Of a stretch of 64,000 nucleotides of DNA, positions 39,421 through 50,094 are shown piece by piece (the first letter of the stretch is position 1; each line of letters opens with the position of its first letter). A program made the translations under genes and the position numbers. Under the pieces are notes generated by a model. The model saw only the letters and a list, made by a program, of their open reading frames with translations, made no database searches and was not told the DNA's origin. Origin of the DNA: Apteryx mantelli (taxonomy: Eukaryota; Chordata; Aves; Apterygiformes; Apterygidae). The DNA lies in the NCBI RefSeq assembly GCF_036417845.1, contig NC_089985.1, forward strand, positions 25,750,583-25,814,582, given 5' to 3'.

Positions 39421-42369
39421 TGCAACACTGAGTCCCTACAATCCCACTCTACACATTCTTTTTCCTTCCAATTCCCATTCATTCTTTTTTCTTTACTTTG
39501 AGGCTCTGGAAATATACTACCATTGCTCTCTGGTGTGGTTTTTCTGGAAAAAAAATCATAGATGGGAACCATTTTCCTCACCTCTTACACCCTTTAGCTC
39601 CTGTTATGTGCTTCAAAGCGTGGCTGGAACTCAGCAGGGCTAATCTGGAGTGACAGATGAACAAACTGGTTCATGAAAGGAGAAAAAAAACTGCTGGGAA
39701 ATGAGAAAACCAACAGAAGAAGGGCTTGCAACCGTGTTGGAAAGTCAAGAAGTGATATCTTGAAAGATCTAAATTTTAGCCTTAGCTTGCTAACACATTT
39801 GGAGCTTGACCATGTCTTTTAGTGTGCGTAAATATATAGACTGCTATATATAGCTCTAGAAATAAACACATGTAATCTGATAGCTTTAAACATAGTAGGC
39901 TTTGCGTATTAGACTGTGTCAGAACGCTTGCAAGAAACAAGTGTTAAAATAAGACTGATACTGATTTCTGGCACAATTTGGAGCAGATCAAAAACACAAG
40001 GTGATGGGCTACAGGTTGGGGACTTTATTTTCAGCAGTGCCGCATGTTCACTGTAAGACATCAGGAAAGTCATTTGATTTCCTTGTGCCTTTTGATTTAC
40101 TTGCTTCACCTGCAGCATATAGTGCTCGTTTCTTCTGTTATGAGCTTCAGCAGCTCTGGAAGGTGGTCATATCGAAGCAAAGCAACTAAGCCACAGAAAA
40201 ACATTAGTTGCTTTTCCAAAAAATAGTGCAAGAGCTTCTAGGCAGAGAGACGTGGGGACACGAGGGTGAACGAGAAGCTTTCCCCATGCGTTCCTGAGCT
40301 GCTTGTGGGCACATGGCTTGCTAGTGTTGAGCTGCAACGGTGGGGGAACGGCCACCGGTATCGATCCTTCCCCAGCTGCTGACTCCCAACAGCCTGGCCA
40401 CGTCCCTGGAGCTCCCCAACAGCAGAGCAGCTGAAGATCCTGCCCAAAGCCCTGCAGGCAGGGTTTGAACCCCTGGTGTGGGCTTTGACAAGGACCTAAA
40501 GAGCAGAGTGCCAAACAGGACTAATCTGTCATGTTTTGTGAACTTACTTCTGTACAAATTTGAACAGAGAAAACTAAACAACCAATGTTAATTTTAAATT
40601 TTGTGCTATTTTAAGTCACTGCATGATCAGGACCAGCAACCTTTATTCATACCCCACATGTGCAGCTGGCAAGCAGTTTGGGCTGTGCTTGCTTCAGTGG
40701 AAACACTAGTAGAAAGGGAAATCTTGGTACCTAGTGCCCTAGTGCTGCTGTGTGCAGTGGGATGGCTTGTGTGCTTGTGTCTCTGACCTGAAACGAAGGG
40801 CAGGATTACCCAGGGCAAAGCAACTTACTCTGAATGCACAGTTCTCTCCCTAATATTCCTACTGTTGATGCTGAAGGGTTAAGAAGTCACCTATGTGCCT
40901 GCTGCATATGTGACATCTTGTTTAAGTGGTAAATAGGGTTCACGGAATGGCACCAAACCTTTCCAAAACCAACTTCTAACATACACATTTTATTTCATCT
41001 TAATGCTAATAAAACAGTACTAAAACTACAATATTACATTGTAGTTATTGGAAGTCATTCCAGTGTGGTTTAAAACAGAAATGCTGACAAAGACTTTACT
41101 GCAGCAACGTTCAACACCTCACTGGGCAGACACGATGTTCTTCTGGGTGAACAAACACGTTTTCATGTTTTGCTGTCACCTCTTTTGGCTATGCAAGGTA
41201 CATAGACAGCAAGACAAAATATTGTCAGCTTTTCCCTTGAGCTTTCACAAAGTGAAGTAAATAGGCACTACCATGGGAGTCAGTGAGGTGGTATGGATTC
41301 TGGTTGATGCAAGATATTGAAAATGAATTTGAGTGTTAAACACTTAAAACTTTTGGGTAGGTTGTCTGAGAATAATTTTGTCCCTTGTAACTTTAGCTTT
41401 TGTTATCTGCGAAAATTCACTGGATTCAGCAGCATTTAGAAAGGTAAATGCAGAAACAGTCAAGTGTGTCATTTCTGTTGTTTTAAATGGAGGGTTTTTT
41501 AATGTTTTAAATAGATGTGCTGTAAAAATGATAGTTGAAAGAAGTGACTATTCTATATATTCAAGCTACTGGGCAATTTTATGGGCAGACACCTCTATGC
41601 CCTGATGGTTCCCTGTTCTAGGTTTGCCCTGGCCTGCTTCACAGTTTTTTTTCCATTTTTCTCCCTGCTCCCAGCTACCCGGATCACCTGGAATCGGCCT
41701 TTTCAGCCACATGGAGCATCCTCAGGGATAACAATATGAGAACCCTCCCCTGTCCTACAACCTTCCTTCGTGCCTTCTTGTTTCTAATGTTTTCTCCTGT
41801 TTGGTAGCATGTTTGGTTTTAATTCATGTCACCTCTTACCTGTGGTTTGGAGGTCTTTGCCACAGGTCTGACATGGGACCTCTGGTCTTCTGCAAGAGAC
41901 AGACCACCCCACAGTCCTAACTTGCATACAATTTCTGCTTAAGTCAATGGAAATTTTGCTTTAAGTACGGCTGCAGGATGAGATCGTGGGCTTGAGGAGC
42001 AGTCTTTCAGAAGAGTGCGTGTTGCAGGGTCTTGTACTGCTTAACTCTACCTTGCATATTTTGAGAGACAGTTTGCTTAAAGACACCTTCCGGGCTAAAG
42101 TTGTAGTAGACTGTGCTTTGGGACAAGGTAGGAAAGCTGGAAATTAAAAAGACTTTTGTCTTTTTAGGAAGAAGGCAGTGAAGGGTGTCGTATTTCCTTT
42201 GGCATTTATAATGCTACCAAATTACATCTGCTCTTCAAACATTTTCCAGAGGGAGGATTCCTGGACCCCGCTCCAATTATACTTGAGATGCAAAAGCCTC
42301 CAGCACACTCGGCTTCTTCTCCTTACACCCTTCCATCATCCCCTTTGCCCCCTGCTCCACCCCACGTTT
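39421..42369. other. Intergenic DNA upstream of COL24A1
   Basis: Non-coding sequence between the LINE remnant and the CpG island. It contains one dispersed motif copy near 41935-41992. Short open frames occur (for example 40167-40514 minus), but none is recognised. A tRNA T-arm-like string near 40470 lacks the rest of a tRNA. Confidence 0.55.
41935..41992. repeat. Copy of dispersed ATTGACTTCAATGG-type motif
   Basis: Contains AAGTCAATGGAAATTTTGCT followed by a GCAGGATGAGATCGTGGGC segment. This resembles the motif shared with 12.05, 39.39 and 49.04 kb, including the downstream CAGGAT element often seen with it. Confidence 0.4.
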
Positions 42370-42772
42370 GGTCTAACGCGCGGCTCCCTGTGGGGCTCCG
42401 CACCCGAGGCCCGTGGGGCGCTCGTCCGCCCTCGGCGCAGGCACCTGCGCGCGCCCCCCGCGCTTCAGCCGGGTCCCCCCGGGACGGCGAGTGCAGGCCG
42501 GTCCGCAGCGCGCAGCGCCCCGCGGGCAGGTGGAGCCGCGCCGCTCCGGGCCCGGTGCGAGGGGTCCGCGCCCGCGCAAGCTCCGATGGAGGGGGGGCAG
42601 GCGGGGAAGATGCCCATGGAGGGGGGGCACGGCCACAGCGCGGGGCGCCTGGCGAAGCGGGGCCGGGGCGGGCCGCGCGGGGGGAGGCAGGGCGAGAGGC
42701 GCGCGGGGCAGCGCGCAGAGCAGCGCAGCGCTGCGCGGCCGGGGCCGGCCCGCCCCCGGGGGCCGCGTGCGC

Positions 42773-42781
42773 TGATGTAAT
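42773..42781 (+). promoter_or_regulatory. CRE/CARE-like site TGATGTAAT
   Basis: TGATGTAAT lies 341 bp upstream of the COL24A1 start codon and is conspicuous as an A/T-containing island in GC-rich surroundings. It fits the C/EBP-ATF composite form TGATGNAAN and is close to the CRE TGACGTCA. CREB/AP-1 control of the mouse Col24a1 proximal promoter in osteoblasts has been reported, as I recall it. That this site is the counterpart is inference. Confidence 0.45.
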
Positions 42782-43032
42782 CGCGCGGCAGCGGGCGCTG
42801 AAATTCAACACCGCGCGGGCGAGGAGGGCTCGCCGGCCGCCGCTGCAGCACCGCTCCGCACCGCACCGCGCAGGGCCGCCCCCTCGCGCCGGTGCCGGGC
42901 TCCCCTGTGCCGGCCCCCGCCGCCCGGCCCGGCCCCCGGCGCGCCCCCCCGCCGCTGCCGCGCCCGCCCCCGCGGGCCGCCCTCGGGCTTGCGCGGAGCG
43001 CGGCGGGGACGTGGGGCGGCGGGCCGGGGTTC

Positions 43033-43047
43033 ATGGACAGTGCCTGA
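43033..43047 (+). promoter_or_regulatory. Short uORF (4 codons) in the presumed 5' UTR
   Basis: ATG GAC AGT GCC TGA, 75 bp before the end of the presumed COL24A1 5' UTR. The start context is moderate (T at -3, G at +4). It matters only if transcription begins upstream of it. Confidence 0.4.
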
Positions 43048-43111
43048 GCCCCCGGCGGCGCGGCGCGGCGCTGGGCTGCGCGTTTCGCTCGGATCTCCGC
43101 CGCCGGGGCAA

Positions 43112-43177
43112 ATGCATACAAATGCATTTAGGAGCGGAGAGGACAAGGAGTGGCAGCATCTCCCCCGCGGCGCGCAC
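43112..43177 (+). promoter_or_regulatory. Overlapping out-of-frame uORF start, exon 1 part
   Basis: An ATG at 43112 lies 10 bp before the COL24A1 start and in a different frame. It is open for 22 codons to the exon 1 donor. After splicing it continues for 19 codons into exon 2 and stops at TGA 49207-49209, giving a 41-codon uORF overlapping the real start. Both ATGs sit in weak, nearly duplicated contexts (AAATGCATA and AAATGCATT, C at -3 and C at +4), so leaky scanning is plausible. Confidence 0.5.
43122..43177 (+). CDS. COL24A1: COL24A1 coding exon 1 (start of the signal sequence)
   Basis: First coding exon of collagen alpha-1(XXIV), a fibrillar collagen of bone and cornea matrix. It encodes MHLGAERTRSGSISPAAR plus the first two bases of a Thr codon, then splices at the donor AC|GTAAGC (43178). 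The start is chosen because MHL-A-RTR-G matches the N-terminus I recall for mammalian COL24A1 and because the phase fits exon 2 exactly. The same frame stays open upstream to an ATG at 42288, but that 278-codon extension is low-complexity GC-rich translation with no other Met, so I reject it. The stretch is a polar, Arg-containing n-region that precedes the hydrophobic core of the signal peptide in exon 2. Expression is probably driven by the surrounding CpG island. Confidence 0.88.
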
Positions 43178-44769
43178 GTAAGCGGGAGCCGCGGGGCGAG
43201 GGGACGGGGCGCACCGGCTGCGCGGCGGGGCGCGGAGCCGTGCGGGGCCCGGCGGCGCGGCGGAGCCCCCCGCGGGCAGGGCAGGGCAGAGCACGGGTCG
43301 GGGCGCGGAGCGGCAGCGCGACCCCTGCGCGGGAGGGGGCGGCAGGGGCCAGCCGGTGTGCTTGGTCCGGCGGTAGCGCCTGGCTCCGCTCCGCGGCCGC
43401 GTACCGGCAGGCGGGTGGTGCTCCCCCGGAGCCCCGGCTGGCGGGGGGCCCTCGGAGGGCGGGCGGTTCCCCTGAGACCCCTCGGTCCGCGGGCGCGGAG
43501 CCCCGGTGCCCCGGAGGGGGGTGGGCAGCGGCGCAGGGCGGGCGGGGGCCCCGGTTCCGCAGGGCAGCGCCCGCCTCTGGCGGTGCCTTCGCGGCCGGGG
43601 GCGGCCCCGCGCTCCCGGCCCCGCGCAGCGCGGCTCCGCACGGGCGCAGCGGCCCGCGCCGCTCCCTGCCGGCTGCCCGCAGCATCCCCCGCTCCTCCCG
43701 CTTCCCCAAACGTTCCCCGGTCCCGAGGCCGGTGCTGGGCTCTCGCCGGCACCCCGGCCCGGGAAGGGTTAAGCGGACGCGAGCTTAAGGGCGAGGGGGA
43801 GCGCGGGCCGGCGTGGTCGGCGCCGGGAAACCTGAGCCGCGGGGGTCCCGGGGGGCCGCGGCCCGGCGCCCGCAGGTGACCCGGCTGCTCTCCGCGCTGC
43901 CGACGTGCACAGGCGCTCGCCAAAGCGCAGCAGGCAAGAGCAGCCTGCAAACTCGTGTTCGGAGCTGAGGTTACTCTTAAGAACGGAGATCACCAGATAA
44001 GGTGCCCTGAATGCCCTGGCTTCTGCCATTGACACGGGTGTCTATAATGTATAATCAGCCGCAGTGCAAACGCAGAGCTCATCTGTAGTCTGTTTAAAAG
44101 CATACTAAGCAAGCAAATCTTGACCTTTTTTCTAGTTGTAATGACACACTAAAGAGGTTACCAGTACGTGTGTCCTCTGTAAAGTGTTCATGTTATTCTG
44201 GCTATGGCTGGGGTAAGTTTGCTGGGAGCTCTGCATGGGGCACGGTGAGGGTTGTGCCGCCCAGGTGAGCCCCGGGTGTAATCTGGCTGCGCTTGAGTAG
44301 TGTTCAGCTGTTACGTGTCTATCTGAAGGTGGCCTTCCCAGGAGGTCTTTATCCATAATGGCTGTGCCTGTGGCACTTCTACAGGAATTAATCAAGTGTA
44401 AGTTTAAGGTCTTTATTCAGTTTTTGTAGAGGGGTGTTGCTGATAGAGAAACACAAATCCAGGGGTTGTGAAGTAGTACAGTAGCAAAGATGTAGTTTAC
44501 CTCAGTTCAAAATCCATATTGCCTAGAGAGCTTCAAAATTTATATTATATCTATATAATTCTATATGGATAGAGCTGATGGTGCTTATGTGATTTACACT
44601 AATAGTCACAGATGAATTAGGCATTAAAAAAAGAAGATTTGTCCCTGGCATTTGGCTAGAGAGAAAACGACCTGGTTGCTTGCCTATGTTAAGAAGCAGA
44701 AACCTTCACAGAAGGATCAGGTTTCCTTAGAATATGTTAAAACAGACAATTCCTTGCAACCTCGAACAC

Positions 44770-44789
44770 TTTTTTTTTTTTTTTTTTTT
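44770..44789. repeat. Poly(T) run (20 T)
   Basis: Uninterrupted T tract in intron 1. It could be a simple expansion or the tail of an insertion in minus orientation; no retroelement body is recognisable beside it. Confidence 0.9.
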
Positions 44790-47700
44790 AAGTCAATACC
44801 AGTAAGTCACATATGTTGCCCTGTTACCTGTATGGGGATGTTTCTGCAGGTTAGATGAAGCAGGAGAGGTGGGGGGGGGGAACCCTAATGCTGAGTGACT
44901 TTCTTTTTCTTCCAAATCTCACTGAATTTATTGATAGAATATTTCATTTTAGGACACAAACAGCCTTCCATACCCTTGCCTTTTTAGCTGTAGGAGGTTT
45001 GCAGAGACATATACAAAACATAAAAACAAACTTTGAAAGACAAGTATATTCCACAGAAATAGCCATTCAAGCTGTATACTTTTGCCTTAACTTAGAACAG
45101 AGGAAAACGTGCAGTGTGCTTTATCTAGACAGGAGAACTAATGTAAGAACTTCAGGGGCATCCTTATAAAACAATAACAAGAAAAAAAGAAACTTTTTCC
45201 CCCCTTTTTTTTTTCCCTACTTTTAGAAACACTAACCAAGTTAACTGTTCTTCTGGATATGCTAATGTGTCATCTTAAGCTAACTGCTGTTCATAGAGTG
45301 ACTGGGACACCAGGCAGGAAGTTTCCTTTCTTCAAACCACAGGACTACTGTAGGACTTCCTAGGCCACCGCTCCTCAGAAGAGCAACCAGTCACCAGCTA
45401 GTGGTGTTTCTTCTTTTAAATCTGAGGTTGAGGAAACAAGACTGTGGAAGGAAGAGGATACTGTTACCCTGCAGCACTGTGCACTGACCAAAGCCGAGCT
45501 CTGTTCACTAGTGAATAGTCTTCAGACGGTAGGATTTTGCATCGTTGCTTGCTACAACTGGCTTTGAAGCTTATCCGTTTCCTCAGCCATCCGTCATCCC
45601 TAATAGAAAAAATAAGCGCACTGCTAGTCGCTGTCCATTCATAGGAGGAGGCATGTAGCCGCAGCATGTTAAAGATTATCAGAAAGATAAGTGCTATTTT
45701 TAGTGATAGAAAAGTTCAAGCACATCTGACAGTTCCTTCCTCCAAATAATTTTATGTAGCTGCCCTCAGCTTGTGCGTGCATGTGAAACTAGGAGAGAGG
45801 ATGCGAGGGTAGGAGGGGATAACTAAGGGAGTCTGGGGGGAGGACGTAGCCAGGGGATACTGAAACACCTTCAGGCCCGCTGCATGTTGCTAAAAGTGGG
45901 GAAAATAGCCAGCATTTGAGTCAGCCAGAGAGATTTCTGTCCCCCTGCCACATGCTCTTGCATTTTTCTCTTGTTGTGTCCCAACAGGGCCAGTCTCCCC
46001 AAAAGCTATGGGCTGAGTTGAGGCATGTGCTCCAGGGCTGGGTTTCTGTGCCGTGCGTACCGCTCACTTCGTCCTCGCAGTTACGCGGAGGACGGGTCAA
46101 ACCCCGCATGCTGTATGCAGCAGGCACTGCCGGTGGCTGAGCGGCACCACCTGTGTGAGAACGGAGAGCGTGAGCTGGCTGCTAGGTGGCTTTTGACGTA
46201 ACACGTAGCGATCCTCACCAGGAAGGGAGGGTTTGGGTGAACAGATTCTCTCAAAAAGGCAATTTCATTTTTTGTCTTCCATCTCTGGCCATGGAGAGCT
46301 CCCATGTACAGCTTTACTTAAAGCTGTACTTGGCTTCATTTACAAAAACTTTTACCTGTTGTGGAAAAAGGTAGAAGGAAAAATAACTTTTCCCACGCGT
46401 TAGGGGACCTCCTGCCCTAAGGTTGTCTCTGGTCTGTTTTTTCCCTTAGCTGATCATCATCTGTTCTTGACATTAGCTGGAGAGTGCTGCGTAAGGCAGA
46501 CATTTGTCTTTACCTCTCAGTTAATGTTTCTGTATATCCAGTTCCATCTGTGCAATTTACAGCCCTGGCAGCATTTCAGAGTTCCTCGCTTCCCTGCAGC
46601 GTTTGCTGAGCAGTGGCGGAGGCAGATAGCTGGCATGTGCTCTTGTCCCTGGCTGACTGTGTGTGATGTTAAGAGGAGTCAACTTGGGTTTTGTGCTCTA
46701 GGGTTCTTCGAGCATCCTGGCTTTGCAGTTCAATTAATTAAAATGGATTCTCAATTAAAAATAACCTAAAACATTTGGTGCCCATGAAAGTCAAGGAAAA
46801 AAAAGTGGTCCTGAGTTTTTGGCTGATATGGTGCAATACGTGGACCTTGTTATCGCAGCTATCTCCTGCCTATATGTTCTGCCACCTCTGTCCCTGAGCT
46901 TCTTGTTAGATCAAATGATGATGTTGTGTGATACAGAAACTACTGACTTGTGAACTTGCACCAGAATTTGAATTCTGGCCTTCAGAATAGAAGGACCAAA
47001 GTGTTGGCCCAGTACCTGGCCTGCTTCTTGAGCAGCAGTCAGTATTAGGTCTTTTGCAGAAGTGGCAGGATTGCTCCAGTAGACGTTTTGAGGCTGTGCA
47101 TTTTGGGGAAACCATGAGGAAGAGAGTGCCAAGGGGCTGCAGGGGCAGAAGAACATGCCCTTACAAGGGGGCATTTGTAAGGCTGGCAGGCTTTTCTCTA
47201 CTGGAGTTAGAACCAGAGCAACGTTGGGTACTTTTGAATATCTCATACATGATAGCATTTCATAGCAGGGTACACTTAGTCTAACTTCTGTAATTTTATA
47301 AAACTTTTTTTTTTTTTGGTCCTCAGTCATTCGAAATCCTGTTCAAATAATAGTGCTTGGCTTAGCCTGAAAAATCAGTATGGTCATTTCTGATGTCCAG
47401 ACTGCTGATCAGCAAGTGAGAAAAGGGCAGCAGAGAAGTCTACCACCCAGAGAGCATGGGGTTTCCTTTGTTTTGTTTTGTTTTCTTTCGTTGTCTTTTG
47501 AGACAAAACACCTCTGAGGAGTGGTGATTTGTTGGGTCTGTAGAGCTCCTTTCTCCTCCCGGTGTCTACCACAGGTGCTCGGCCTCAGGGCGGGAGCAGA
47601 GATGGAGCCGGCCAGAGGGTCTCTGTCGGGGCAGGAGGGAACAGCCAAAGCCGGCGTACAAACTCTTGAAAAGAATATTAAGATCTTCATTAAATATTAC

Positions 47701-49009
47701 CTTTTTAAAATCATAGTAAGATTTCTTGTCATTGTAGCATTAGTGATACCTGGTTTTTGCATACCTTGACTTTTGAGCTGAACGCAAGCTTGAAATGAAC
47801 ACAGTGGAAAAAGCTTGCCTGCCGCTGCTGTTTGAACTGTACATCCCTATACAAAGTTGTGGGGTTTTTCTTCCTGTGCTTGTTTTTGACATGCAAGCAT
47901 AATTAATAGGCTAATAGAGCTGAACTGCACAAAGTTCTACAGGTGTTTAGTTGCATCTCTGTTGCTTCTAAATGCGTGTTTTGTTTTGTTTTGTTTATTT
48001 CCCCTCCCACCCCAGATACTCAAGTGCTCTCTGGCATGGCCCAGTAAACACTTTCAGTGAGTCTAGTGTTTAATATTATGAAAAATCAGTGAGGTTACGT
48101 GTGTTAATGAGCATGGTGCTCGGAGATAAATGGCTTATGGAGCTGGGTTGGTACCAACTTGAAATGGTTGAATAATTAGTATGACCTTGTAGAAGCATTT
48201 CTTCTTAACACTAAACAGATATAGGTTGCTATTATTGTTACTTACACCAGTTTCTGTGTCTGGGTGTTCCATGGTACAACATCAACAGAAAATGCATTTC
48301 TAAATTATTAAAGCTTTCAGTCACTGATAAGGGCATGTGATTAGCTGCTAATCTGGTTAATATGAAAATAGAGTTAAAAAATAGCAGACATTCTGTTTTT
48401 AACCATGGTAAAAACAAATTCTTTTCTTTTTCCCAACCTAGTGATTTAGCGTTATTGATGCATTCATTAAAAGCAGATTCCAAGCATGTAGTCTGTATGG
48501 ACCTTATTTGATTTTTTTGTTAGTTGCAATCACTGACCTTGCAGTACCCTTCCACATTGGGCCTTTCTATCTGAGCGTGAACTTTTAAGTCAAATTGTTA
48601 TGGGTTTTTTATACTTTTAAGATTGTGACCTGACAAGAAATTTTATCATACCAAAAAAGTGTCGCAAAATTTTAATTTGTGGTAAAATGATGTAGTATGG
48701 TGATAAGACTGATGATAGGTACCTTGGGGGGGGAAAAACTATCTAATGTCTCTATGGGCAATGACTTGTCATTTGTTTTATGGTTTCTTTAAAGCAATAT
48801 TTCTTCTGTAAATAAATTTAATATATAGCAGTATTCCTATTTGAATATTGCTGCACCAAAATATATTTTAAAAGAGATATAGTTGCTTTATTAATAGCAG
48901 CCAGTGTAAAATACATGTATTAGATAGGAAGACATATGTAATCCTTGATCTTTGTATAAAACGCCTTCTCAGCGTCAGTGGAAAGTTTTACAATGTGAGG
49001 GCGTGATGG

Positions 49010-49073
49010 CTTTGATCCAGAACTTGCTGAAGTCAATGGTGTCTTTCCATTGACTTTGGTCTTTGAATTGGGC
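49010..49073 (+). repeat. Dispersed ATTGACTTC-type motif forming a perfect hairpin
   Basis: AAGTCAATGG (49030-49039), a 7-base spacer, then CCATTGACTT (49047-49056) form a perfect 10-bp inverted repeat. The flanks (TTTGATCCAGAACTTGCTG before, TTGAATTGGGC after) resemble the dispersed motif found elsewhere in the window. It lies about 94 bp upstream of the exon 2 acceptor, so the hairpin would form in the primary transcript near the likely branch-point region. Confidence 0.65.
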
Positions 49074-49149
49074 ATTCTAAATCTTGGGGTTCTGAAATTT
49101 CGGATATTTTCTCACATGTCCTTTTCTTTTTCTTTTTTCCTCCTTTTAG

Positions 49150-49214
49150 GAAAACCTTCCTCCTTTTTATTGCAATATGCACAGCTGTGGGTGTTGCACA
49201 ACTACCTGAACGAG
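49150..49214 (+). CDS. COL24A1: COL24A1 coding exon 2 (signal peptide core and cleavage site)
   Basis: A 65-bp exon between acceptor CTTTTAG (ends 49149) and donor GAG|GTGAGA (49215). With the two bases carried from exon 1 it encodes T, then KTFLLFIAICTAVGVAQLPER, and leaves one base of the next codon. Residues 20-35 form a classic signal peptide: Lys, a hydrophobic core (TFLLFIAICTAVGV), and small residues before a likely cleavage after Ala35 (VGVA|Q). This sends procollagen XXIV into the endoplasmic reticulum. The exon is too short for ORF scanning and was found from its splice sites and its match in position and character to the mammalian signal peptide. Phase agreement on both sides (2 in, 1 out) strongly supports it. 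Confidence 0.88.
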
Positions 49215-50067
49215 GTGAGAATGCTTTCTTAAACCAGACCTTTTGGATAATCTGTTTCTAGATGAGAAGAGTATATGGCTGTTGTTACTAGTAACCTTAG
49301 GTTCAGTTCCTTAATTGTAACTAATCAAAATTCAGATAAAGCACAATGAGAGCATAAGTTTAAATTAACCAGTTTGGAAAAGATGACCTTTTGAAAATTG
49401 CTAAGATTTTCTGTCCATGAAATTGCTTACATATTTAAGCAAACTCTTCATAAAAGAGAAGTCTTGTACAGTGAGAAGGCTTTGATTGTGTCTTCACTGC
49501 AAGTGGGTGTTCTTGGGGGTGGCAAGCTATGACTAAGTTACCTTTGCACTTCTTAGGGCTTTGCGAGCAAACTGCTGTGTATAATAAAGGCTTAGTCTAG
49601 GCTGGCATCATTAATGCAAAAAGTGGAAATTGTACATTCATTCGGTTTTGCATTCAGATGCGGATGTTAGTGAGGAAATAGGGTTGTGTCTTGATTTCTG
49701 TCTGCCAGCTATGACGACTCTGCCAGATGTGCTATTTACATTAGAGACAGCTGTGGAATATTACCATCACAAACTGAGGGAGGCTAACATGTAATTTAAT
49801 TTTATCTGCCAGGACAGTGGCAGCATCAATTTTCTACCATGTCGCTTCACCATACAGGTGAAGCAAGAAATAGCTCATCCTTGGCTGGTAAGTGTGCTAA
49901 CTGCAAATTCTCAAATGAATACAAACGGATGGATTGCATGGTTAAGACAGGACTCATTCCTGATCCCGTTTTGCCAGAGCCCTGTTGGGATTACTCAGCA
50001 GCCTATGATCGTTAGTCTCACCAGTGCTTTTCCCTTCTTATTCCTCGTGCTTGCCTAAGGAGTGTTT

Positions 50068-50094
50068 TGTGTGTGTGTGTGTGTGTGTGTGTGT
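50068..50094. repeat. (GT)n microsatellite
   Basis: About 13 uninterrupted GT units, followed by CCCCGCCCCGATG and then a T run at about 50110-50123. It is likely polymorphic in length. Confidence 0.95.

Larger units (their letters stand above)
42370..43960 (+). promoter_or_regulatory. COL24A1: COL24A1 CpG-island promoter and first exon region
   Basis: About 1.6 kb of extremely GC- and CpG-rich DNA covers the COL24A1 first coding exon and extends into intron 1. It has no clear TATA box near the start codon, so initiation is probably dispersed. Candidate elements are TGATGTAAT at 42773-42781 (CRE/C/EBP-ATF-like) and many GC boxes. G-rich duplicated segments (ATGGAGGGGGGGCA-like) occur at about 42585-42632. 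Long open frames on all strands (up to 381 codons at 42805-43950 minus) result from the lack of A/T-rich stop codons and are not genes. The transcription start cannot be fixed from sequence alone. Confidence 0.8.
43178..49149 (+). other. COL24A1: COL24A1 intron 1
   Basis: A 5,972-bp intron with donor GTAAGC and acceptor CTTTTAG preceded by a long pyrimidine tract. The first ~0.8 kb is the rest of the CpG island. It then contains a 20-T run at 44770-44789, a C-run/T-run pyrimidine tract at 45193-45219 and TTTTG-type runs near 47465 and 47980. A perfect 10-bp inverted repeat lies at 49030-49056. No exon or gene was seen inside. Confidence 0.8.

Noticed and set aside
40460..40490. T-arm-like GGGTTTGAACCCC string
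   Set aside because: No acceptor stem or anticodon loop around it; not a tRNA gene.
42805..43950. 381-codon minus-strand open frame, plus 220-, 296- and 212-codon frames in the same island
   Set aside because: All overlap the COL24A1 CpG island on both strands, are dominated by Ala, Arg, Gly and Pro and show no domain; they result from scarcity of stop codons in GC-rich DNA.
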